In this document: positions 8,548 to 18,789 of the stretch, piece after piece
How the letters are laid out: the number at the start of each line of letters is the position of its first letter
How positions within the stretch are numbered: position 1 is the stretch's first letter
Origin: Erwinia tasmaniensis Et1/99
Lineage (GTDB): Bacteria > Pseudomonadota > Gammaproteobacteria > Enterobacterales > Enterobacteriaceae
Length of the DNA stretch: 64,000 bases
Direction: 5' to 3'
Assembly (NCBI RefSeq): GCF_000026185.1
Contig: NC_010694.1
Coordinates: 2,666,001-2,730,000, forward strand
The notes under the pieces: model-generated
What the model was told of the DNA's origin: nothing
The model's input: only the letters and a program-made list of their open reading frames with translations
Database searches by the model: none
Translations under genes and position numbers: made by a program

Positions 8548-9309
8548 ATGATCCCGATTGAACGTCATCAACAAATCGTCGCGCTGGTGCAGCTTCGTGG
8601 CGTGGTAAGTATTGCCGAATTGTCCGATCGGCTGGCCGTATCTCATATGACGATCCGTCGCGATCTGCAAAAACTGGAAGAACAGGGGATCGTGCAGCTG
8701 GTCTCCGGCGGAGTACGCTCTACCGAACGGCTCTCAAGCGAGCCTTCGCATCAGGACAAAACCAGCATGTGTGGCCTGGAAAAACAGGCAATTGGCCGCG
8801 CCGCCGCGCTCAATATTCCGCTCAATAGCTGTATTTATCTTGATGCCGGGACCACCACTCTGGCGCTGGCACGTGAGCTGGGAATGCGTGACGACCTGCT
8901 GATCGTCACCAATGACTTTGTCATTGCCCATTTCCTGCTTGATCATAGTCAGTGCCAAATGATCCATACCGGGGGCAAAGTATGTCGGGACAATCGTTCC
9001 TGCATCGGGGAGGCAGCGGCGCAAACATTACGTGGGCTGTCGCTGGATATTGCGTTTATCTCCGCCTCCTGCTGGAGCCCACGAGGTATATTTACGCCCG
9101 ATGAAGATAAGGTAGCCATCAAGCGCACGGCGAGTGATATCAGCAGCAAACGCGTGCTGCTGGCCGACAGTTCAAAATATAATAAAATAGCCACGTTCCT
9201 CGCCCTGCCGTTGGCGAATTTCGATCACGTCATCACCGATTTCCATCTGCCTGACAGCGCGCAACAGGAGCTGAAAAAACATAAATTTGAGGTCACGCTT
9301 GCCGGATAA
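8548..9309 (+). CDS. ygbI: DeoR-family transcriptional regulator of the threonate operon (YgbI type)
   Basis: 253 residues. The N-terminal winged helix runs VSIAELSDRLAVSHMTIRRD, and the C-terminal sugar-phosphate-sensor domain includes IYLDAGTTTLALA and LLADSSKYNK. DeoR proteins of this type usually repress an adjacent operon and are released by a phosphorylated sugar intermediate. Divergence from ltnD and the repeated motif in the gap support local control. An AGGAG site lies 6 nt before ATG. Confidence 0.9.
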   Translation: MIPIERHQQIVALVQLRGVVSIAELSDRLAVSHMTIRRDLQKLEEQGIVQLVSGGVRSTERLSSEPSHQDKTSMCGLEKQAIGRAAALNIPLNSCIYLDAGTTTLALARELGMRDDLLIVTNDFVIAHFLLDHSQCQMIHTGGKVCRDNRSCIGEAAAQTLRGLSLDIAFISASCWSPRGIFTPDEDKVAIKRTASDISSKRVLLADSSKYNKIATFLALPLANFDHVITDFHLPDSAQQELKKHKFEVTLAG

Positions 9310-9481
9310 TTTATCCAGGCCGCGCAATAAAAAATATTTATGCGACAGCGGTCAAAATCCTCTCTTTTTTTACCGCGCATAATGAAAGAAATGTGAGCTA
9401 AGGAGCTTAATTTAACAGGGGGATGGTGGACCCCATTTGCAGTGTGTTGCGACTTTGACGGAAACGTCATCAGGACATTCT

Positions 9482-9727
9482 ATGAACACGATCAATACCA
9501 GTATGGGGCGTTACTGTATCAAAGCGGATAATGTCGGCGACCATATTCAGGGATCGATAGCCATCAATGACGAAGGAGGTACTCAGCTGACGCGCCAGGA
9601 GTTCAGTGAGTACGACCTGGACGACGTTATCAATAACGTCATCTTTCCGGTGACCGGCGGTAATAGCCTCATTGCCAACGCGATACGGGAAAAAATGATC
9701 GATGCGGGATTCACACAACCGCATTGA
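9482..9727 (+). CDS. Conserved-looking hypothetical protein, 81 residues
   Basis: The frame is open from 9437, but AGGA 6 nt before the ATG at 9482 fixes the start there. The product is acidic and soluble with no signal or membrane span. Residues near the middle (EFSEYDLDDVINNVIFP) are rich in Asp/Glu. I do not recognise it. It stands alone between ygbI and an opposing gene. Confidence 0.5.
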   Translation: MNTINTSMGRYCIKADNVGDHIQGSIAINDEGGTQLTRQEFSEYDLDDVINNVIFPVTGGNSLIANAIREKMIDAGFTQPH

Positions 9728-9876
9728 TAATGGTTAGCAATAACGGGTGCCGGGCGCTATTTTCCTCCTGGACGGGCGGTTCACTCTCCCCGGCACCGAT
9801 GTAACCGCCAGTCGACGGCAATGAACAAAAACGTCGAGCGCAAAACCTTCCCAGGCTGACAATTCACAGCCGTTGC

Positions 9877-10968
9877 TTAGGCAATGTCTTTTGGCGGCGT
9901 CGTCGATCCCGTTGAGGCATCCTGCTCTGGCTCTACATCCCGGCTAGCTGAAGGGGTTGCTATGCGGAATATCGGGGCGACCAGCAGCAGCAGCAGACTG
10001 CCTGATACCGCACACACCAGCAGACTTAACAACCCTGCCCAGCCCTCTCCCGCCATCAATCCGCCAGCCACCAGCGAAAGCAGAAAAAAGAACATCAACG
10101 TGATTTTCACCACGCCGAGATTGATAATATTCATATCAGCTATTGCCATTCTGGCCGGCTTCGCTGCCAGCCTGGCCGCCTGCTGTTCGGCAGAAATCTT
10201 CTGCCGCAGCGCATCTAAATCAATGCAGGGCATCATGAAATCCTTCACAGGCTGCGGGTTATGCAGCTCGGCAAAAATGAGGTCAGTGGCAGGGAATATC
10301 AGCGGCCAGCTGGTGCTGTGAACGCCATAGCGGGCGAGTGCAGGCAGAGTGATACGCGGCCATTGAACCACCTGCAGATAACGATCGTTCAGCACCACCC
10401 AACTTTGTCGCGTGGCGCCTTTCGATACGTGATAAAGCTTAAAACGATCGGCCGGGGGATAAGGCAGCTCTGTGACTCTGGCGGTGATAAAGGGGATATC
10501 ACGCTGTCGGCAGTAATTTACCCGCCCCTGCCCCTGCGCCGCCAGCAGCAGCCCAAGCGCTGAAATAAAATAATAACAGGTGCCCTCGGCCGCGCTGCCA
10601 GAGGAGAGATAATCCCGCAACTTCTCTTCGCTACTGGCAGAGAGATGCTCCGGCCACCAGCGCCAGCTGCGGCCAATAACCCGTTCAGTGGGCACCTGCC
10701 AGACGCCCACAGGGGCAGCTTCTGCGGGCAGAGAAACAAAAGGGAAAATTTTGCTAAAGAAGGTGAGCGCATCGTCCGGGCCATTCCACTCACCGCTGGC
10801 CTCAAGGCCGTGCAGATTGCCGGTCAGCTCTCCCCAGCCCTTTTTCCCCAGCAGGTCGATCTGAAATTTCGTGTCTGCCAGCCGCCTGCCAAGCAGCAGC
10901 ATATCATCCGGAATGGCGGTTAAATCCAGTAATGGAGCCGGCGTACTTGTGTTTTCTTCACTTTCCAT
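9877..10968 (-). CDS. Hypothetical membrane-anchored protein, 363 residues
   Basis: An unrecognised protein with a long soluble N-terminal region of about 285 residues, rich in Trp and Leu, then two adjacent hydrophobic spans (about 290-330, starting INLGVVKITLMFFFLLSL) and a polar acidic C-terminal tail of about 30 residues. No signal peptide. Predicted topology has both ends on the same side of the inner membrane. The frame is long with even codon use, so the gene is believable; function unknown. Confidence 0.65.
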   Translation of the reverse strand: MESEENTSTPAPLLDLTAIPDDMLLLGRRLADTKFQIDLLGKKGWGELTGNLHGLEASGEWNGPDDALTFFSKIFPFVSLPAEAAPVGVWQVPTERVIGRSWRWWPEHLSASSEEKLRDYLSSGSAAEGTCYYFISALGLLLAAQGQGRVNYCRQRDIPFITARVTELPYPPADRFKLYHVSKGATRQSWVVLNDRYLQVVQWPRITLPALARYGVHSTSWPLIFPATDLIFAELHNPQPVKDFMMPCIDLDALRQKISAEQQAARLAAKPARMAIADMNIINLGVVKITLMFFFLLSLVAGGLMAGEGWAGLLSLLVCAVSGSLLLLLVAPIFRIATPSASRDVEPEQDASTGSTTPPKDIA

Positions 10969-11967
10969 ACTGCTTTTTTATCCTGGCAGCGCGTCTTTTA
11001 ACCAGGTTAAAATTTGACTTTAGTCAAAAAACGCAATAATTTCAATAAGATAATATACATATTATTGACCAGAATTAGCAATATCCCTGCAATAAAAGGC
11101 CCATTGATTATTTACTGCGCATCATATGCAGCACATGTGTATTAAGTGGACGTCTTCAGCACGCCATACAGCTCGGCAGCAGCGGAGCAGCTTCAATCTG
11201 GCCGTGGTACGTAACGGCTAAACACACGCAACGCCGGCATGGCGAACCACTGGTGACCTGGCGGGAAGTCGCCGCGCCACAGGATAATGCCAGATGATAA
11301 TTTTTGATTTCCAACAGGAAAAGCTTGAATAGCTTCGATTAATTTGTAACAAAGTGATTCTAATTACACATTTTGATTTATTACAACCTTAACATTTTAA
11401 GGCTCATTCCTGGTAAAACCGGCGTATTAATGAATTTTGATCAGAAGGGAGAGGTAAAAATGAAAATGCTATTTCTTATCGCCGTAAATTAACAACTACG
11501 CTACACGATTGCCATAAAAAAGTATAAATCACCGGGCAAATATATCATTCTGGCGCTAGCATTCGGTTTTAATAACTTACAGACTCAAAAGAGAATAAGC
11601 TTCACGGAAAAGACTTAGAAATCATCAGCGCTGCATAGGATGAAAAGAGTTTAATTGATGATGCAATTTCCAGTTTAAACACGCTGACCACACAAATTCA
11701 TTACATTTAGCCATCAAAAAAGAAAATTGCGTTAACACGACCGAGCGCAGATTTAACCTGTAAGCGAAACAATTATCTGTATTAATCACTACTGTTATAC
11801 CTAAAATCAATATTATTGTAGCTACTTCTCCACCGTCTTTAGTTTTAGGATCGGAACTTCGATGAGAAGCCCCCGGTTAATAACCCTGCTTGTGCTGAAT
11901 ATGTCATATATTTGTTAATCGTGGGTAAAAAAAATAAAAGGCTGTTTATGTTAGAACGAGGTAAGCA
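10969..11967. other. 1-kb AT-rich gap, partly decayed sequence
   Basis: No convincing gene. It contains an inverted repeat TCAATAA (11042-11048) / TTATTGA (11062-11068). A short ORF with a ribosome site at 11460 ends after 10 codons and is followed in another frame by coding-like sequence (ending at a stop near 11617), which suggests a dead small gene. The right end must hold the cioA promoter. Confidence 0.4.
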
Positions 11968-13392
11968 ATGTTCGGATTAGATGCGTTTCATCTCGCCAGG
12001 ATACAGTTCGGTTTCACTGTGGCCTTCCACATTCTCTTCCCGGCCATCACCATCGGCCTTGCCAGCTTTCTGGCCGTGCTGGAAGGTCTTTGGCTGAAAT
12101 CGAAAAATGAGGTTTATCGCGACCTCTATCATTTCTGGTCGAAAATCTTTGCCGTCAACTTCGGCATGGGGGTGGTTTCAGGGCTGGTGATGGCCTATCA
12201 GTTCGGCACCAACTGGGCCGGTTTCTCACAGTTTGCCGGGAGCATTACCGGGCCGCTGCTGACCTACGAAGTGCTTACCGCGTTCTTCCTTGAAGCCGGC
12301 TTCCTCGGCGTTATGCTGTTCGGCTGGAACCGTGTCAGCCGTGGCCTGCACTTCTTTGCTACCTGCATGGTGGCACTCGGCACCATTATCTCTACCTTCT
12401 GGATACTTGCATCGAACAGCTGGATGCAAACTCCCCAGGGTTATGCCCTGCAAAACGGCATCGTGGTACCGACTGATTGGCTGGCCATTGTCTTCAACCC
12501 TTCCTTCCCGTATCGCCTGTTCCATATGTCGATTGCGGCATTCCTGGTCACCGCTTTCTTTGTCGGAGCCTCTGCCGCATGGCATCTGCTGCGCAAAAAC
12601 GATACGCCGGCAGTGCGTAAGATGCTGTCAATGTCTTTATGGATGGCGCTGATCGTCGCCCCCATTCAGGCGATGGTGGGCGATGCTCACGGCCTGAACA
12701 CGCTTGAACATCAGCCGGCGAAAATCGCGGCAATCGAAGGCCACTGGGAGAACCCACCGGGTGAACCCACTCCGCTGATCCTGTTTGGCGTGCCGGATAT
12801 GAAGGAAGAGCGCACCAAGTACGCGCTGGAGATCCCGTATCTGGGCAGTCTGATCCTGACCCACAGCCTGGATAAGCAGGTTCCGGCATTGAAAAGCTTC
12901 CCGCCAGAAGATCGTCCCAACTCTACCGTGGTGTTCTGGTCGTTTCGCATCATGGTCGGCCTGGGAATGTTGATGATCCTGGTCGGGGTACTTAGCCTGT
13001 GGATGCGCCGTGGTCAACGCATTTATACATCGCGTCCTTTCCTTTGGTTCGTGCTGCTGATGGGGCCATCGGGTCTGATTGCACTGGTAGCAGGCTGGAT
13101 AACGACCGAGATAGGCCGTCAGCCGTGGGTCATTTATGGCCTGCTGCGCACCCGGGATGCCGTATCCCTGCACAGCGATCTGCAAATGGCCATCAGCCTG
13201 ATCGTATTCCTGGTGGTCTACTTCTGCGTATTCGGTGTCGGCTACACCTACCTGGCTAACCTGATCAAAAAAGGGCCGCAGGCAGGCGAAGGTGAGCACA
13301 CGCCAGAAGGTGGTCCAGGTACTTCCCATACCCCTTCACGCCCGCTATCTGCGGTGCAGGAAAAATTAAATTCGCCGCAGGAGGATAAGTAA
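11968..13392 (+). CDS. cioA: Cytochrome bd-type quinol oxidase subunit I, CioA/short-Q-loop type
   Basis: 474 residues with about nine spans. It has a His near residue 21 (VAFHILFPA) and one in RLFHMSIAAF, as expected for haem b ligands, and the GRQPW motif of the quinol-binding side. It is shorter than E. coli CydA (522), the difference lying mainly in the periplasmic Q-loop, which fits the cyanide-insensitive CioA branch. It transfers electrons from ubiquinol to O2 without proton pumping. GAGG lies 7 nt before the ATG. Confidence 0.88.
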   Translation: MFGLDAFHLARIQFGFTVAFHILFPAITIGLASFLAVLEGLWLKSKNEVYRDLYHFWSKIFAVNFGMGVVSGLVMAYQFGTNWAGFSQFAGSITGPLLTYEVLTAFFLEAGFLGVMLFGWNRVSRGLHFFATCMVALGTIISTFWILASNSWMQTPQGYALQNGIVVPTDWLAIVFNPSFPYRLFHMSIAAFLVTAFFVGASAAWHLLRKNDTPAVRKMLSMSLWMALIVAPIQAMVGDAHGLNTLEHQPAKIAAIEGHWENPPGEPTPLILFGVPDMKEERTKYALEIPYLGSLILTHSLDKQVPALKSFPPEDRPNSTVVFWSFRIMVGLGMLMILVGVLSLWMRRGQRIYTSRPFLWFVLLMGPSGLIALVAGWITTEIGRQPWVIYGLLRTRDAVSLHSDLQMAISLIVFLVVYFCVFGVGYTYLANLIKKGPQAGEGEHTPEGGPGTSHTPSRPLSAVQEKLNSPQEDK

Positions 13393-13393
13393 A

Positions 13394-14401
13394 GTGGGCA
13401 TCGATCTCTCAGTTATCTGGTTTACTATCATCATCTTCGCCACCCTGATGTATATCATCATGGATGGCTTCGATCTCGGGATCGGTATTCTGTTTCCATT
13501 CAACAAAGATCCGGTCGAGCGCGATATGATGGTGAATACCGTTGCTCCGGTATGGGACGGTAACGAAACCTGGCTCATCCTCGGCGGTGCAGCGCTGTTT
13601 GGCGCTTTCCCGCTGGCCTACGCGGTGATCACCGACGCGCTGGCCGTCCCACTGACGATGATGCTGATAGGCCTGATATTCCGTGGCGTGGCATTTGAGT
13701 TTCGTTTTAAGGCCACCGAAGAGCACCGTCCCTTCTGGGATAAAGCCTTTATTGGCGGGTCTTTTGTTGCCACTTTCAGCCAGGGTATCGTATTAGGTGC
13801 CGTCATTAATGGTCTGGAAGTCACGGACCGCACCTACAGCGGCCCGGAGCTGGTGTGGCTGACGCCGTTTAACCTGTTCTGCGGCGTGGGCCTGGTACTG
13901 GCGTATGCCCTGCTGGGTAGTACCTGGCTGATCATGAAAACGGAAAATGAGCTGCACCGTAAAATGACCGCGCTCACCAAACCCCTGCTGATCGCTCTGC
14001 TGGTGGTGATTGCCGTCGTCAGTATCTGGACGCCGCTGGCGCACGCGGAGATTATGCAGCGCTGGTTTAGCCGCCCCAACCTGTTCTGGTTTATGCCGGT
14101 GCCGGTACTGGTACTGGCGGCAGCATGGGGGCTGTGGCGCGCGCTCGAGCGCCACGCGCACTATACGCCGTTCCTGCTGACGCTGGCGCTGGTATTTCTC
14201 GGCTTTACCGGGCTGGGCATCAGCATCTGGCCGTTTATCATTCCACCGGTCATCACCATCTGGGATGCCGCGTCCCCGCCGCAGAGTCAGGGCTTTATGC
14301 TGGTGGGTGGGCTGCTGATCATTCCGGTTATCCTGGTGTACACCTTCTGGAGCTACTACGTGTTCCGGGGCAAAATTAAGCCTGACGAAGGCTATCACTG
14401 A
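13394..14401 (+). CDS. cioB: Cytochrome bd-type quinol oxidase subunit II, CioB
   Basis: 335 residues, eight or nine spans. The N-terminus (DLSVIWFTIIIFATLMYIIMDGFDLGIGILFPF) contains the family-specific MDGFDLGIG motif and WDGNETW follows. It uses a GTG start 1 nt after the cioA stop, with AGGAGG inside the end of cioA, so translation is coupled. No cydX-like small subunit gene follows; a terminator comes directly after. Confidence 0.9.
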   Translation: MGIDLSVIWFTIIIFATLMYIIMDGFDLGIGILFPFNKDPVERDMMVNTVAPVWDGNETWLILGGAALFGAFPLAYAVITDALAVPLTMMLIGLIFRGVAFEFRFKATEEHRPFWDKAFIGGSFVATFSQGIVLGAVINGLEVTDRTYSGPELVWLTPFNLFCGVGLVLAYALLGSTWLIMKTENELHRKMTALTKPLLIALLVVIAVVSIWTPLAHAEIMQRWFSRPNLFWFMPVPVLVLAAAWGLWRALERHAHYTPFLLTLALVFLGFTGLGISIWPFIIPPVITIWDAASPPQSQGFMLVGGLLIIPVILVYTFWSYYVFRGKIKPDEGYH

Positions 14402-14410
14402 TTGTTATGG

Positions 14411-14436
14411 GGCAGGCCGCAAGGTCTGCCTTTTTT
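14411..14436 (+). terminator. Rho-independent terminator of cioAB
   Basis: GGCAGGCC / GGTCTGCC arms (one G-U pair) with a GCAA loop, followed by six T, 10 nt after the cioB stop. Confidence 0.9.
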
Positions 14437-14586
14437 CTGCCACGATATTTCCCTGCAACAACTCGCCCGACCACCGAAGTTTTCCTATCTATTCATATTT
14501 TTACACAAAACCGCGCGGCAAAATTCCTTCAGTGGTCTACGCTTATAGTTCTGAATTGAAGAAGTCATGCCATTTAAGGAGAGACC

Positions 14587-14841
14587 ATGAGTTTGTTTGA
14601 TAAAGCTAACGATAAAGCACAAGAAGCCGTCGGCAAAGGTCAGGAAGAGTTGGGTAAAGCCGTAGACTCGCCAGAGCATGAACTTAAAGGCAAAGTACGC
14701 CAGCACGCGGCGAAAGCCTCCTATGCCGTTGATGACGCGCTGGACTGTGTTAAGAGTAAAACTCAGAACGCACCGCTGGTTTCGCTGGCTATCGCCGCAG
14801 GCGTAGGTTTCCTGGCAGCTAAACTGCTTGGTCGCCGTTAA
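14587..14841 (+). CDS. CsbD/DUF883-like stress protein with C-terminal membrane or glycine-zipper segment
   Basis: 84 residues. The first 55 are highly charged and Lys/Ala/Gln-rich (MSLFDKANDKAQEAVGKGQ), like CsbD or ElaB/YqjD-type proteins. The last 25 form a hydrophobic stretch with small residues (PLVSLAIAAGVGFLAAKLLGRR) that fits the C-terminal anchor of ElaB/YqjD. Such proteins are usually stationary-phase inducible and may associate with ribosomes at the membrane. AAGGAGAG lies 5 nt before ATG. Confidence 0.7.
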   Translation: MSLFDKANDKAQEAVGKGQEELGKAVDSPEHELKGKVRQHAAKASYAVDDALDCVKSKTQNAPLVSLAIAAGVGFLAAKLLGRR

Positions 14842-14861
14842 GCTTAAAACGTTATGACACC

Positions 14862-14889
14862 AAACGCCCTCTTACGGGCGTTTTTTTTT
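14862..14889 (+). terminator. Rho-independent terminator
   Basis: AAACGCCC / GGGCGTTT arms around a 6-nt loop, followed by a T run, 20 nt after the CsbD-like gene. Confidence 0.9.
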
Positions 14890-14948
14890 GCCTTTTTTAC
14901 CCGACATCCGGCGGGGATCGTTTTCCTCATTTTCTTTATAACGCTCGG

Positions 14949-15713
14949 CTAGCGCTGTTGAAGCTGCGCCCGCAAATTGAAAAAACGCTTAATCGCCATA
15001 TAGCCGGCAATCATGGTCGACAGGCTGGCGGTGCCCAGCAGCATGAAAGTCACCATAATTTGATATTTAATGGCTTTAACCGGGTCGATACCGGCGAAAA
15101 TAAGTCCGGACATCATGCCCGGTAAGCTCACCAGACCAACGGTTTTGGCCGCATCGACGGTTGGGATCAGGGCGGCACGAATACTGTCACGCACGATCGC
15201 TGCCGATGCACGCCGGGGGCTGGCTCCAAGACTTAGCATCTCCTCAATTCTCTGGCGATTATCGCTGACGCGCTGATTGAGATGCGTGAAACATAAACCA
15301 ACCGCCACCATGGCATTACCCGCTATCATTCCTGAAATCGGGATCACCTGCATCGGTATGAAGGCAATGGAGCCAGTCAGCAGCAGGATTGTCAGTGTCA
15401 GGGTCGTGCCCAGAGTGATAGCAATAAAGGCAATAAGGAAGCCCTTGTCGATGGCCCTGCTGTGCTTTTTCGCATTCAGCGCCGCATTCACGCAGATAAA
15501 CAGCACCATCAGCAGCGTTAGCCAGCGGTTATCGAGGTCAAAAACAGACTTCAGCACGTAGCCGACGATGACCAGCTGAACGACCGCCCGCAGCACACCC
15601 CAGACGATATCTTTTTCCAGCCCCAGACGCTCACGGTTGCTGAGCACCAGCGCAATCAGCACCAGCGCCAGCGCCATCCCAAGAGACTGATTACTGATAT
15701 TATGCTGATCCAT
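14949..15713 (-). CDS. fetB: Iron export ABC permease FetB
   Basis: 254 residues with six or more spans; UPF0014/YbbM family. FetAB is a putative iron exporter that limits oxidative damage from excess iron. The frame is open to a TTG at 15731, but AGGAGGG sits just before two adjacent ATGs and the second (15711-15713, MDQHN) has the better spacing. The start lies inside the end of fetA (14-nt overlap), so the two are coupled. Confidence 0.88.
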   Translation of the reverse strand: MDQHNISNQSLGMALALVLIALVLSNRERLGLEKDIVWGVLRAVVQLVIVGYVLKSVFDLDNRWLTLLMVLFICVNAALNAKKHSRAIDKGFLIAFIAITLGTTLTLTILLLTGSIAFIPMQVIPISGMIAGNAMVAVGLCFTHLNQRVSDNRQRIEEMLSLGASPRRASAAIVRDSIRAALIPTVDAAKTVGLVSLPGMMSGLIFAGIDPVKAIKYQIMVTFMLLGTASLSTMIAGYMAIKRFFNLRAQLQQR

Positions 15714-16365
15714 CATCCCTCCTGTTAGCAACGGGGGCCAGAGTCAGCACGCGATGCCTGCTGCTGATCTGATGGCCATCATGACTTATCCAGATAGCAG
15801 CAACCCCCTGTTGCAACTGTTGTTCAATAAGCTGCTGCACCGCCTGTTTATTCGCGTCGTCCAGGGCGCTGGTCACTTCATCCAGCAGCAAAATCTGCGG
15901 CGAGAACTGAACATTACGCAGCAGCGCCACGCGCTGTTTTTCACCGCCCGAAAGCTGGTCAACCGGCTTGTCGAGCATCTCTGCCGACAGATTGAGCTTT
16001 TCCAGCCAGTCATATAATTTCCGTCGCTCGACAGGCTGCTGACGGATCTCATAGGGAAACGCCAGGTTGTCAAAGACCGTGCGGCCAAACAGCTGTGGCG
16101 TCTGAAATACATAGGATACGCTCTGACGCCAGATTTCTGCCTTTATTCCGGACGCGCGCTGCCCGTTCAAGCAAACGTCACCGGATGAAGGGTTGAGTAG
16201 GGAAGCGATAATCTTCAACAACGTGCTTTTTCCTGCACCGGAAGGCCCGGTCAGCCAGAGAAGTTCGCCTTTGTTCAGAGTTAACGAGACGGGTGCCAAC
16301 AGGCGCTTTCCCTGTTGGATAAAAGAGGCCTCTCTGACCTGCAGGAGAGGGAAAGGAGCATTCAT
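15700..16365 (-). CDS. fetA: Iron export ABC ATPase FetA
   Basis: 221 residues. Walker A (GPSGAGKSTLL), signature (LSGGEKQRVALL), Walker B (ILLLDEVTSALD) and the switch His (WISHDGHQ) are all intact. It powers FetB. It forms a two-gene unit between the arn operon and the CsbD-like gene; no Fur or other box was identified upstream. Confidence 0.9.
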   Translation of the reverse strand: MNAPFPLLQVREASFIQQGKRLLAPVSLTLNKGELLWLTGPSGAGKSTLLKIIASLLNPSSGDVCLNGQRASGIKAEIWRQSVSYVFQTPQLFGRTVFDNLAFPYEIRQQPVERRKLYDWLEKLNLSAEMLDKPVDQLSGGEKQRVALLRNVQFSPQILLLDEVTSALDDANKQAVQQLIEQQLQQGVAAIWISHDGHQISSRHRVLTLAPVANRRDDGSA

Positions 16366-16411
16366 TTGTTGCCACTTAATCCTGGTGGTTGAAGGTAGGA
16401 TAGTACCATTT

Positions 16412-16795
16412 TCAGCGCGTTTTTGCCGCAGGCCAGCATATCAGCAGCAGCCCGCTGACGATCAAACCCGCTCCCGCCAACTTTCCCCAGCGAAAGACTT
16501 CGTTCAGGCCAGGCAGCCAAAGCGCGGCCAGCCACACCAGCAGATAGCTCAGGCTGAGTAACGGGTAAGCCCGACTTAGCGGTAAGCGCTTAAGCGCCAG
16601 CAGCCAGCAAAGCATCGACAGCGCATAGGCCAGCAACCCCAGGAACAGGGCCGCCGTCGGTAGAGGAAACTGGCTTAATGATGAAAGAAACTGCGGCAGC
16701 TGGCTGATATCCGGCAGCTGGATCATCGCCCATTTGAGTAACAGCTGTGCGGCGCTCACCAGCACGACGCTGCCTAACGCAAACAATAGCCCCAT
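16412..16795 (-). CDS. arnF: 4-amino-4-deoxy-L-arabinose-phosphoundecaprenol flippase subunit ArnF
   Basis: 127 residues, four spans, EamA/SMR-like. The ArnE/ArnF pair moves undecaprenyl-phosphate-Ara4N to the periplasmic face of the inner membrane. It is the last gene of the arn operon; its ATG overlaps the arnE stop by one base. Confidence 0.9.
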   Translation of the reverse strand: MGLLFALGSVVLVSAAQLLLKWAMIQLPDISQLPQFLSSLSQFPLPTAALFLGLLAYALSMLCWLLALKRLPLSRAYPLLSLSYLLVWLAALWLPGLNEVFRWGKLAGAGLIVSGLLLICWPAAKTR

Positions 16796-17121
16796 CAGGT
16801 ATAGCTCCCCATGATGGCTACGCCAGCGACGATCAGTATCACCCCCAACGCGTGGCGCAGTGACAGGGTTTCACGCCATAACCAGCGTGCGGCGAGAGTC
16901 ACGAAGATAAAATTGAGGCTCAGCATCGGATAGGCTACGCCAACCGGCACCGTCTGTAATACCCGCAGCCACACCAGCATGGCCATTCCCAGCAGCAGCA
17001 CGCTGCCCCCCAACCACAGCAGCAGAGGGCGGCGACCACCGCTTACGGTGGTCGCCTGCTTTTGGCACAATTGCCCGGCGCAGCTGAACAGACTGGCGAG
17101 AATAATCAGCAGGATGTTCAT
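16795..17121 (-). CDS. arnE: Ara4N-phosphoundecaprenol flippase subunit ArnE
   Basis: 108 residues, four hydrophobic spans, SMR-like, the usual ArnE length. It overlaps arnT by 4 nt (ATGA). It works with ArnF. Confidence 0.9.
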   Translation of the reverse strand: MNILLIILASLFSCAGQLCQKQATTVSGGRRPLLLWLGGSVLLLGMAMLVWLRVLQTVPVGVAYPMLSLNFIFVTLAARWLWRETLSLRHALGVILIVAGVAIMGSYT

Positions 17122-18785
17122 GGCTGCTGCGAATAGTACCAGAGCACCAGCCGACCGCGATGATACTTCTGATCGGGCACCGGTATACGCTCATCAATAT
17201 ACTGGTCATCATCAGACAGCTTCATCACCAGAGAAACGCTGCCTTCGCGGCGATGCTCACTCAACCAGCGGCTAAAATCATTGAGGTTGATAAACCGCCC
17301 TTTCGCATCAGGATAACTGAGCCCATATTCCAGTTCGCCATGACGATCGAAAAGCTGGATATCACTGCGTTTCAGCTCCCATGCCAGAGTTGAAGCCAGG
17401 CCAACTTCATTGGCCAACACAAAGCGGCTGTGCTTAAGAGTGTTATCGACAGCGCTAATAAACGACTGTGGTTGCTTTGAGTCGATAACCTTATCAGGAA
17501 TAACCGCGCCAGCTAACAATGCCAGTCCCAGTGGACACAGCGCCGCCAGCCGCCAATGCTTTGCGCCAGCGACCAGACAGGCCAGACCGACCGCCGCCCA
17601 GAACAGAAACGCGCTCGCCCCCAACAGGACCTTAGAGATTTCCGACTTGGCATACAGCGGATGATGGACCAATCCCCACGGCGCAAGCACCAGTATCACC
17701 GCCAGTGCCGCTATCACGCCGAAAGCAACGTTGATTAGCGCATTAGCTTTTAACGCTTTACTTCCGGTGCCCGCGATTTTAATGCCGTGATGTGCCAGCA
17801 ATATCGCTAACGGCGCAAAGCAGGGCAGGATATAGGTCGGCAGCTTGCCTTTTGCCAGGCTGAAAAACAGTAGCGGCATGACCGTCCAGCAGAGCAAATA
17901 GAGCGAACCGCTGTTTTCGCTACGCTCGCGCCAGGCGCGCTGAAGGGCCCCCGGCAAAAGACCGACCCAGGGCAGCGCCCCGGCCAGCAGCATCGGCAGG
18001 TAGTACCAGAAAGGCGCCTTATGCTGTGCATCGCTCTGCGCAAAGCGCTGAATATGCTCCACCCAGAAGAAGTAATGCCAGAAATCGGGCTCCTGACGAG
18101 CGATACTGATTGCCCATGGTGCAGTGATCAACGCCGCGCTAACCAGCGCCAGCGGCCCGAACAGCAGCAGCTCTTTAAAGCGCCGTTGCCAAATCATCCA
18201 CGGCACAATAGCCACCACGGGCACAGCCAGCGCCAGGAAGCCCTTGGTCATCAACCCCATGCCACAGGCCAGCCCAAGCAACAGCCAGCCCGATACCTTC
18301 TGAAGCCTGCTGGCACTTTGCGCCGCAAGCCAGAAGCTACACATTGCCGCCACCAGCCACAGCGTGACCATCGGATCGAGCACGGCATAACTGCCCACGC
18401 CATAGACCAGCAGACAGGTCAGAAACACCACCGCTGACAGCAGTGCGGTGCTGCGCTGTTGCCAAAGACGCAGCGCCAGCCAGTAAACCAACAGCGCGCT
18501 CAACGTGATAGAAAATACCGAGCCGATACGCACGGCAAAGTTGTTACTGCCAAACAACCACTGCCCAATATTGTTAATCCAGTAGCCGGCTATCGGCTTT
18601 TCGAAATAACGCAGGTCAAGAAAGTGCGGTACGACCCAGTTACCGTTGACCAACATTTCACGGCTGATCTCGGCATAGCGAACTTCATCTGGCTGCCACA
18701 GCGCACGCAATTCCAGCGGAATTAAGTAATACAGCGCATAGAAAAGTGAAAATAAAAGAGCATAGCGGGTGTATTTCATTCTCAA
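17118..18785 (-). CDS. arnT: Lipid A Ara4N transferase ArnT
   Basis: 555 residues, a polytopic GT83 glycosyltransferase. The N-terminal periplasmic-loop motif [15 protein letters not shown] and [11 protein letters not shown] are typical. It transfers L-Ara4N from the undecaprenyl carrier to lipid A phosphate, lowering negative charge and giving polymyxin resistance. Four nt separate it from arnD. Confidence 0.94.
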   Translation of the reverse strand: MRMKYTRYALLFSLFYALYYLIPLELRALWQPDEVRYAEISREMLVNGNWVVPHFLDLRYFEKPIAGYWINNIGQWLFGSNNFAVRIGSVFSITLSALLVYWLALRLWQQRSTALLSAVVFLTCLLVYGVGSYAVLDPMVTLWLVAAMCSFWLAAQSASRLQKVSGWLLLGLACGMGLMTKGFLALAVPVVAIVPWMIWQRRFKELLLFGPLALVSAALITAPWAISIARQEPDFWHYFFWVEHIQRFAQSDAQHKAPFWYYLPMLLAGALPWVGLLPGALQRAWRERSENSGSLYLLCWTVMPLLFFSLAKGKLPTYILPCFAPLAILLAHHGIKIAGTGSKALKANALINVAFGVIAALAVILVLAPWGLVHHPLYAKSEISKVLLGASAFLFWAAVGLACLVAGAKHWRLAALCPLGLALLAGAVIPDKVIDSKQPQSFISAVDNTLKHSRFVLANEVGLASTLAWELKRSDIQLFDRHGELEYGLSYPDAKGRFINLNDFSRWLSEHRREGSVSLVMKLSDDDQYIDERIPVPDQKYHRGRLVLWYYSQQP

Positions 18786-18789
18786 TTAC

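Noticed and set aside
11625..11810. 61-codon minus-strand ORF in the gap before cioA
   Set aside because: AT-rich, no ribosome site, composition not protein-like.
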